In this document: piece after piece, positions 1-5,134 of the stretch
Numbering within the stretch: position 1 is the first letter of the stretch
Layout: each line of letters begins with the position of its first letter
Source: Paracoccaceae bacterium
GTDB taxonomy: Bacteria > Pseudomonadota > Alphaproteobacteria > Rhodobacterales > Rhodobacteraceae
Reading direction: 5' to 3'
NCBI GenBank assembly: GCA_026982515.1
Contig: JALSGY010000077.1
Coordinates: 1-5,134, forward strand
DNA length: 5,134 bases
Notes under the pieces: generated by a model
What the model was told of the DNA's origin: nothing
The model's database searches: none
Seen by the model: the letters and a program-made list of their open reading frames with translations, nothing else
Position numbers and translations under genes: made by a program

Positions 1-1278
1 TTCACCGGCGCCGTGTGGTCGGCGTCCGATACCGGCTTTACCAACGCGCCGACCGGCTCCACCGTCACGCTGGGCTTCAACGTTCCGCAATCGGGGCCCT
101 ATGCCGACGAGGGCGCGGACGAGCTGCGCGCCTACATGCTCGCGGTCGAGCATCTCAACGGCGAGGGCGACGGCGGAATGCTGAACAGCTTTACCTCTAA
201 GGCGCTCGACGGCACCGGCATACTGGGCAAGAAGGTGGAATACGTCACCGGCGACACCCAGACCAAGTCCGACGCCGCGCGCGCCTCGGCCCGCTCGATG
301 ATCGAGAAGGACGGCGCGATCATGATCACCGGCGGCTCCAGCTCGGGCGTGGCCATCGCCGTCCAGGGGCTGTGTCAGGAGGCGGGCGTGATCTTCATGG
401 CCGGTCTGACCCATTCCAACGACACCACCGGCAAGGACAAGAAGGCCAACGGCTTCCGCCATTTCTTCAACGCCTACATGTCGGGGGCGGCGCTGGCGCC
501 GGTGCTGGCCAAGCGCTACGGCACCGATCGCAAGGCCTACCACCTGACCGCCGACTACACCTGGGGCTGGACTCAGGAAGAGTCGATCAAGGCGGCCACC
601 GAGGCTCTGGGCTGGGAGACGGTGAACACCGTCAAGACGCCGCTGTCGGCCACCGACTTCAGCTCCTACATCGCACCGGTGCTGAACTCGGGCGCCGACG
701 TGCTGATCCTCAACCACTACGGCGGCAACATGGTCAACTCGCTGACCAATGCGGTGCAGTTCGGCCTGCGTGACAAGATCGTGAACGGCAAGCAGTTCGA
801 GATCGTCGTGCCGCTCTATTCGCGCCTGATGGCACAGGGCGCGGGCGAGAACGTGAAGGGCATCCTGGGCACTACCAACTGGCACTGGTCGCTGGATCGT
901 CCCGGCACCAAGGAGTTCGTCCAGTCCTTCGGCCAGAAGTACGGCCGCCCGCCCAGCCAGGCAGCCCATACCTGCTACGTGCAGACGCTGCTTTACGCCG
1001 ATGCGGTGCAGCGGGCCGGATCCTTCAACCCCTGCGCCGTGGTCGAGGCGCTGGAAGGCTTCGAGTTCGACGGCATGGGCAACGGCCCGACGCTGTATCG
1101 CGCCGACGATCACCAGTGCTTCAAGGACGTGCTGGTGGTGCAGGGCAAGGAGAACCCGACCTCCGAGTTCGACCTGCTGGAGATCGTCGACATCACCCCG
1201 GTCGAGCAGGTCACCTACCCGCCCGACCATCCGATGTTCGCCGGCGGCGACCTGGGCAAGTGCAACCCGGGCGCGTGA
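1..1278 (+). CDS. Periplasmic substrate-binding protein of a Liv/HAAT-type ABC importer (5' partial)
   Basis: The reading frame is open from base 1 to the TGA at 1276-1278, giving 425 visible residues. The true start and any Sec, Tat or lipoprotein signal lie left of the window; the GTG at 13-15 is an internal valine codon, not a start. The protein fits the type I periplasmic-binding fold (Peripla_BP_6 type). It has a first beta strand with TLGFNVPQSGPYADEG (70-117), a GGSSSG turn (331-348) typical of the ligand-contact region, and AGLTHSNDTT (400-429). An aromatic DYTWGW segment (553-570) lies near the domain hinge. Five cysteines are present (codons 373, 973, 1033, 1117, 1261), so disulfides are possible in the periplasm. 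It should capture the ligand and present it to the LivH/LivM permease encoded just downstream. It does not closely resemble LivJ/LivK, UrtA or AmiC by eye, so the ligand is unknown. The family is confident; the substrate is not. Confidence 0.93.
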   Translation, partial: FTGAVWSASDTGFTNAPTGSTVTLGFNVPQSGPYADEGADELRAYMLAVEHLNGEGDGGMLNSFTSKALDGTGILGKKVEYVTGDTQTKSDAARASARSMIEKDGAIMITGGSSSGVAIAVQGLCQEAGVIFMAGLTHSNDTTGKDKKANGFRHFFNAYMSGAALAPVLAKRYGTDRKAYHLTADYTWGWTQEESIKAATEALGWETVNTVKTPLSATDFSSYIAPVLNSGADVLILNHYGGNMVNSLTNAVQFGLRDKIVNGKQFEIVVPLYSRLMAQGAGENVKGILGTTNWHWSLDRPGTKEFVQSFGQKYGRPPSQAAHTCYVQTLLYADAVQRAGSFNPCAVVEALEGFEFDGMGNGPTLYRADDHQCFKDVLVVQGKENPTSEFDLLEIVDITPVEQVTYPPDHPMFAGGDLGKCNPGA

Positions 1279-1295
1279 CGCGCATCACCTGATGA

Positions 1296-1322
1296 CCGGC
1301 CGCGCCGACATGGCGCGGCCGG
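1296..1322 (+). promoter_or_regulatory. Intercistronic GC-rich stem-loop between binding-protein gene and livH
   Basis: Bases 1296-1306 (ccggccgcgcc) are perfectly complementary to 1312-1322 (ggcgcggccgg), giving an 11-bp, almost all G:C stem with the 5-base loop gacat. It begins 17 bases after the stop codon of the binding-protein gene. No T-run follows (the next bases are ctgcctgcc), so it is a poor intrinsic terminator. A stable hairpin here is well placed to protect the upstream mRNA from 3' exonucleases, or to cause partial termination or processing. Either would give more binding protein than permease, as known for malE-malF and other importer operons. The structure is seen directly; the role is inferred. 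Confidence 0.7.
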
Positions 1323-1381
1323 CTGCCTGCCATGCGGCCGGCCACCGGTGCCGCCCGGCAGTTTCCGGCAACAAACGGGTT

Positions 1382-1386
1382 GGGGA
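1382..1386 (+). promoter_or_regulatory. Weak ribosome binding site of livH
   Basis: The run GGGGA lies only 2 bases before the ATG at 1389, a poor and unusually close Shine-Dalgarno match. No better purine run lies nearby. The start is therefore chosen on protein homology (MDAILLQILNGLDKGSAYAL is a typical LivH beginning) more than on the ribosome site. Weak initiation could also help keep permease levels below those of the binding protein. Confidence 0.4.
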
Positions 1387-1388
1387 AA

Positions 1389-2420
1389 ATGGACGCGATC
1401 CTTCTTCAGATACTCAACGGGCTCGACAAGGGCTCGGCCTATGCGCTGATCGCGCTGGGGCTGACGCTGATCTTCGGCACGCTCGGGGTGGTGAATTTCG
1501 CCCACGGCGCCCTGTTCATGATCGGGGCCTTCTGCGCGGTTACGCTGCAACGGCTGCTGTCGCTGAGCTACGTGACCATCGACGAGACGAGGACCGATTT
1601 CCTGGGCAATCCGCTCAAGGTCAGGACGCCCTATCTCGAAAGCTGGTTCGGCCCCGAGGTCGGACAGGCGATCATCGACTGGTCGGTGCCACTGGCGATC
1701 ATCTTCGCCATCCCGGTGATGGTCGGGCTGGGCTTTCTGATGGAGCGCGGCCTGATCCGGCATTTCTACAAGCGCCCGCATGCCGACCAGATCCTGGTGA
1801 CCTTCGGCCTGGCCATCGTGCTTCAGGAGATCGTCAAGTATTTCTTCGGCGCCAACCCGATCCCCACCCCCGCGCCCGAGGCCTTCTCGGGATCGTTCGA
1901 CTTCGGCGTGCTGCTCGGCTTCGAGCCCAACGCCATCATCTACCCCTACTGGCGGATGATCTACTTCCTGTTCGCCCTGATCATCATCGGCGCGGTCTTC
2001 GCCTTCCTGCGCTTCACCACCTTCGGCATGGTGGTGCGCGCCGGCATGGCCGACCGCGAGACCGTGGGCCTGCTGGGCATCGACATCGACAAGCGCTTCA
2101 CCATCATGTTCGGCATTGCCGCCGCCGTGGCCGGACTGGCCGGGGTGATGTACACGCCGATCAACTCGCCCAACTATCACATGGGGATGGATTTCCTGGT
2201 GCTCAGCTTCGTCGTCGTGGTGGTCGGCGGCATGGGCAGCCTGCCCGGTGCCGTGCTGGCCGGCTTCCTGCTGGGCATTCTCGAAAGCTTCGCCTCGATG
2301 AACGAGGTCAAGTCGATCTTCCCCGGCATCGACCAGATCATCATCTACCTTGTCGCCATCGTCATCCTTCTGACGCGCCCGCGCGGGCTGATGGGACGCA
2401 AGGGCGTGATGGAGGAATAG
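1389..2420 (+). CDS. livH: LivH-type ABC transporter permease
   Basis: A 343-residue inner-membrane permease, one half of the HAAT channel that pairs with the LivM-type protein. The N-terminus has the family pattern GSAYALIALGLTLIFGTLGVVN-FAHG (residues 15-40). About eight hydrophobic segments follow, near 15-35, 40-57, 98-119, 135-153, 191-209, 237-255, 269-301 and 314-334. The cytoplasmic coupling loop that contacts the ATPases is RAGMADRETVGLLGID (217-232), and the C-terminus has the usual TRPRGLMG (329-336). It is longer than E. coli LivH (308 residues), chiefly through a polar stretch at about residues 58-97 between TM2 and TM3. The ATG at 1389 is preferred over the in-frame ATG at 1332, which would add 19 residues unlike any LivH start. 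The stop lies 3 bases before the livM start. LivH names the family; the substrate may not be a branched-chain amino acid. Confidence 0.95.
   Translation: MDAILLQILNGLDKGSAYALIALGLTLIFGTLGVVNFAHGALFMIGAFCAVTLQRLLSLSYVTIDETRTDFLGNPLKVRTPYLESWFGPEVGQAIIDWSVPLAIIFAIPVMVGLGFLMERGLIRHFYKRPHADQILVTFGLAIVLQEIVKYFFGANPIPTPAPEAFSGSFDFGVLLGFEPNAIIYPYWRMIYFLFALIIIGAVFAFLRFTTFGMVVRAGMADRETVGLLGIDIDKRFTIMFGIAAAVAGLAGVMYTPINSPNYHMGMDFLVLSFVVVVVGGMGSLPGAVLAGFLLGILESFASMNEVKSIFPGIDQIIIYLVAIVILLTRPRGLMGRKGVMEE
2411..2416 (+). promoter_or_regulatory. Ribosome binding site of livM
   Basis: GGAGGA, a near-perfect Shine-Dalgarno sequence, lies 7 bases before the ATG at 2424 and inside the last codons of livH. With only 3 bases between the genes, translation of the two permease subunits is probably coupled. 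Confidence 0.85.
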
Positions 2421-2423
2421 GAC

Positions 2424-3617
2424 ATGCTTGGCCTCAACAAACGCGACACCCGGTTCCTGCTGATCGTCATCGCGCTGACGATGCTGACCCCGTTCATCCT
2501 GCAGCCCTTCCCCGAGGGCTCGGCGCTGGCCCAGTTCAACGCGGGCTACCCGGACCTGATGCAGCGCATCGCCATCTTCGGCATCTTCGCCATCGGCTTC
2601 AACATCCTGTTCGGGCTGACCGGCTATCTCAGCTTCGGGCACGCCGCCTTCCTGGGCGTGGGCAGCTATGCGGTGGTCTGGATGTACAAGCTGCTCGACT
2701 ACAACGTGCTGCCGGGGCTGGCGCTGGCGATCGTCACCTCGGGGCTGTTCGCCCTGGCGATCGGCTATCTGTCGCTGCGCCGCTCGGGGATCTACTTCTC
2801 GATCCTGACGCTGGCCTTCGCGCAGATGAGCTTCAACCTTGCCTATTCGGTGCTCACCCCGATCACCAACGGCGAGACCGGCCTGCAGGTCTATACCTCC
2901 GATCCCCAGATCCTGCTGGGCGAGAACGAGCCCAACATTCCGCACCTGTTCGGCCTGGTGATGAGCGACAGCTACAAGCTGAACCTCGGCGGCTGGGTCT
3001 TCACCTTCAACATCGGCTACTACTTCACCGCGGTGATCGCGATCCTGGTGTTCTACCTCAGCCTGCGCATCTTCCGCTCTCCCTTCGGGCTGATGCTGCG
3101 GGCGGTGAAATCCAACCAGACGCGGCTCAACTACACCGGGGTGAACCCCCGCCCTTACACGCTGGCCGCCTTCGTGATCTCGGGCATGTATGCGGGGCTG
3201 GCCGGCGGGCTGCTGGCCGCGATGGACCCGCTGGCCGGCGCCGAGCGCATGCAGTGGACGGAAAGCGGCGCGGTGGTGATCATGACCATCCTCGGCGGGG
3301 CCGGCACGCTGATGGGGCCGGTGCTGGGCGCGGGCTTCATCAAGTATCTCGAAAAGATCTTCTCCAAGATCAACGAGAACGTGCTTGACGGCTGGTTCTC
3401 GTTCCTGCCCGACCCGCTGCGCGAGGTGGTGGTGTGGATCTTCTCGCGCTTCACCGGCGAAGGCTGGGCCCTGACCCTGGGCCTGATGTTCATGCTGGTG
3501 GTGATCTTCCTGCCCGGCGGACTGATGGAGGGCGGAGAAAGGATCCGCAACCTCATCCGCCGCAGGAAGAACGGATCCGGCGACGACGCTTCGCCCGGCC
3601 GGACCCCGGCCGAATAG
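2424..3617 (+). CDS. livM: LivM-type ABC transporter permease
   Basis: A 397-residue inner-membrane permease, the second channel half of the importer. The family hallmark GLTGYLSFGHAAFLGVGSYA is at residues 64-83, after hydrophobic segments near 10-28 and 48-64. Further membrane segments lie near 97-117, 122-143, 194-214, 243-267, 284-308 and 347-367. The cytoplasmic coupling loop is LRAVKSNQTRLNYTGVNPRP (225-244), where many LivM proteins have RAxRDNExxAxxLGI. A polar and amphipathic stretch at about 310-346 separates the last two membrane segments. The protein ends in a charged, Gly/Ser/Pro-containing cytoplasmic tail (369-397) after the conserved LPGG (364-367). It is shorter than E. coli LivM (425) but longer than many homologues. 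The stop is 12 bases before livG. The start is supported by a strong ribosome site. Confidence 0.95.
   Translation: MLGLNKRDTRFLLIVIALTMLTPFILQPFPEGSALAQFNAGYPDLMQRIAIFGIFAIGFNILFGLTGYLSFGHAAFLGVGSYAVVWMYKLLDYNVLPGLALAIVTSGLFALAIGYLSLRRSGIYFSILTLAFAQMSFNLAYSVLTPITNGETGLQVYTSDPQILLGENEPNIPHLFGLVMSDSYKLNLGGWVFTFNIGYYFTAVIAILVFYLSLRIFRSPFGLMLRAVKSNQTRLNYTGVNPRPYTLAAFVISGMYAGLAGGLLAAMDPLAGAERMQWTESGAVVIMTILGGAGTLMGPVLGAGFIKYLEKIFSKINENVLDGWFSFLPDPLREVVVWIFSRFTGEGWALTLGLMFMLVVIFLPGGLMEGGERIRNLIRRRKNGSGDDASPGRTPAE
3596..3612 (+). promoter_or_regulatory. Small stem-loop at the livM 3' end, just before the livG ribosome site
   Basis: Bases 3596-3602 (cggccgg) are complementary to 3606-3612 (ccggccg), making a perfect 7-bp all-G:C stem with the 3-base loop acc. 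It covers the last codons of livM and ends 5 bases before the livG Shine-Dalgarno sequence. No T-run follows. It could shape mRNA processing or livG translation, but GC-rich proline and glycine codons can also produce such a pairing by chance. The pairing is seen directly; function is uncertain. Confidence 0.4.
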
Positions 3618-3622
3618 AGGAG
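3618..3622 (+). promoter_or_regulatory. Ribosome binding site of livG
   Basis: AGGAG, within the purine run gaggagaggg that directly follows the livM stop, lies 7 bases before the ATG at 3630. It fixes the livG start and gives the same spacing as for livM. Confidence 0.8.
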
Positions 3623-3629
3623 AGGGATC

Positions 3630-4385
<756 letters not shown>

Positions 4386-4397
4386 CGCTGGCGAAAA

Positions 4398-4442
4398 ATG
4401 GGGGAACCATCGCCGAGGACCTGCCCCGCACAAGGAGCATGA
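4398..4442 (+). other. Possible 14-codon upstream ORF in the livG-livF gap
   Basis: An ATG at 4398 opens MGEPSPRTCPAQGA and ends at TGA 4440-4442, which overlaps the first of the two possible livF ATGs as ATGA. No convincing ribosome site precedes it (only ggcga about 3 bases upstream). It may be chance; if translated, it could carry ribosomes from livG towards livF. Low confidence. Confidence 0.15.
4432..4437 (+). promoter_or_regulatory. Ribosome binding site deciding the livF start
   Basis: AAGGAG ends 1 base before the ATG at 4439 but 7 bases before the in-frame ATG at 4445. The 7-base spacing matches that of livM and livG here, so 4445 is preferred. The two choices differ by only two residues (Met-Lys). 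Confidence 0.75.
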
Positions 4443-4444
4443 AG

Positions 4445-5134
4445 ATGACCGAAAGACCAGACTTCTCGAGGTTCGCCAACAAGGCAGAGACCGCTCCGGC
4501 CTATTTCTCGGTCTGGGACATCCACGCCTACTACGGCGAAAGTTATATCGTGCAGGGCGTGTCGTTTACCGTGCACGAGGGCGAGATCCTCGCCCTGCTG
4601 GGCCGCAACGGCGCCGGCAAGACATCGACGCTGCGCGCCATCGCGCGCCTGGCCAGCCCCGAGCTTACCCGCGGCGAGATCTGGCTCGACCATCAGCCGC
4701 TGCACAACATGTCCAGCCACGAGGCCGCCCAGGCAGGGGTGGCACTGGTGCCCGAGGACCGGCGCATCATCCAGGGGCTGACGGTGGAGGAAAACCTCCA
4801 GCTGGCCCAGATCGCCCCGCCCATGGGGTGGTCTCTGGAGCGCATCTACGAACTGTTCCCCCGCCTCGGCGAACGGCGCAGGCAGGAAGGCACCACCCTT
4901 TCGGGGGGCGAGCAGCAGATGCTGGCCATCGCCCGGGCACTGGCCCGCGACATCAAGGTGCTGCTGCTTGACGAGCCCTACGAGGGCCTCGCCCCGGTGA
5001 TCGTGGACGAAATCGAGAAGACCCTGAACCTGATCAAGAGCCAGGGCATCACCACGGTGATCGTCGAGCAGAACGCGCTGCGCGCGCTCGATCTCGCCGA
5101 CCGCTCGGTGATCCTCGACACCGGTCAGGTCGCC
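4445..5134 (+). CDS. livF: LivF-type ABC transporter ATP-binding protein (3' partial)
   Basis: The frame stays open from the ATG at 4445 to the window edge, giving 230 residues; perhaps 15-30 are missing. It is the second cytoplasmic ATPase of the importer. Motifs: aromatic A-loop region AYYG (28-31), Walker A GRNGAGKTS (53-61), LivF-type Q-loop region VPEDRRI with Glu104, signature LSGGEQQMLAIARAL (152-166), Walker B VLLLDEP (172-178) with catalytic Glu177, then YEGLAP (179-184). At the H-loop position it has IVEQNA with Gln209, which is usual in LivF and UrtE proteins rather than a defect. The first 19-20 residues (MTERPDFSRFANKAETAPAY) precede the point where E. coli LivF begins, a short N-terminal extension. 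DEPYEGL replaces the commoner DEPSLGL. It follows livG after 59 bases. The family is certain; the substrate is not told by this subunit. Confidence 0.95.
   Translation, partial: MTERPDFSRFANKAETAPAYFSVWDIHAYYGESYIVQGVSFTVHEGEILALLGRNGAGKTSTLRAIARLASPELTRGEIWLDHQPLHNMSSHEAAQAGVALVPEDRRIIQGLTVEENLQLAQIAPPMGWSLERIYELFPRLGERRRQEGTTLSGGEQQMLAIARALARDIKVLLLDEPYEGLAPVIVDEIEKTLNLIKSQGITTVIVEQNALRALDLADRSVILDTGQVA

Noticed and set aside
1296..1322. The 11-bp hairpin as a true intrinsic terminator
   Set aside because: No T-run follows the stem, and the downstream genes complete the same importer, so full termination here is unlikely.
1332..1388. Upstream in-frame ATG for livH at 1332
   Set aside because: It would add 19 residues unlike any LivH start, has no ribosome site, and lies in the repeat-rich gap; ATG 1389 gives the typical LivH N-terminus.
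1279..1388. A promoter for livH in the 110-base gap
   Set aside because: I see no convincing -35/-10 pair; the gap is very GC-rich and dominated by the hairpin and its repeat.
2378..2389. 12-base palindrome gcccgcgcgggc near the livH end
   Set aside because: It lies within codons for the conserved Arg-Pro-Arg-Gly segment; GC-rich coding explains it, and it has no loop suited to a stable RNA hairpin.
1001..3388. A 795-codon plus-strand open frame overlapping the binding-protein, livH and livM genes
   Set aside because: It is an out-of-frame shadow, rich in Arg, Ala, Gly, His and Pro, with no recognisable domain; the true genes in the other frames show clear family motifs.

Overview
The window is a compact, one-strand stretch of a high-GC bacterial genome. 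It carries an almost complete ABC importer operon of the hydrophobic/branched-chain amino acid (HAAT, Liv-type) family. The order is periplasmic binding protein (5' end cut off), LivH-type permease, LivM-type permease, LivG-type ATPase and LivF-type ATPase (3' end cut off). The strong G/C preference at third codon positions, the gene order and the protein style fit a proteobacterium, most likely an alphaproteobacterium of the Rhodobacterales kind. That placement is inferred from style only; no taxonomic marker is present.

Layout: bases 1-1278 encode the binding protein, already in its mature part at base 1. Bases 1279-1388 are a 110-base gap holding a perfect 11-bp GC hairpin with no U-tract, then a second copy of part of its 3' arm. 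The permease genes follow at 1389-2420 and 2424-3617, 3 bases apart. The first ATPase gene (3630-4385) starts 12 bases later. After a 59-base gap the second ATPase gene runs from 4445 off the right edge. Purine-rich Shine-Dalgarno sequences sit 7 bases before the last three starts. No promoter, terminator, RNA gene, mobile element or CRISPR array is visible. Everything probably belongs to one transcript that starts left of the window.

How they work together: the binding protein captures a ligand in the periplasm and delivers it to the LivH/LivM channel. The LivG/LivF ATPase pair drives transport into the cytoplasm. The substrate cannot be read from the sequence. The binding protein is not an obvious LivJ/LivK copy, LivH has an enlarged loop between TM2 and TM3, and the ATPases have slightly off-consensus motifs. 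This looks like one of the many specialised alphaproteobacterial HAAT paralogues, whose ligands may be amino acids, amides, aromatic acids or other small organic acids.

I found no evidence of a new kind of system. The points most worth checking are the intercistronic hairpins, the livF start with its small upstream ORF, and the subfamily-specific changes in the transporter proteins.
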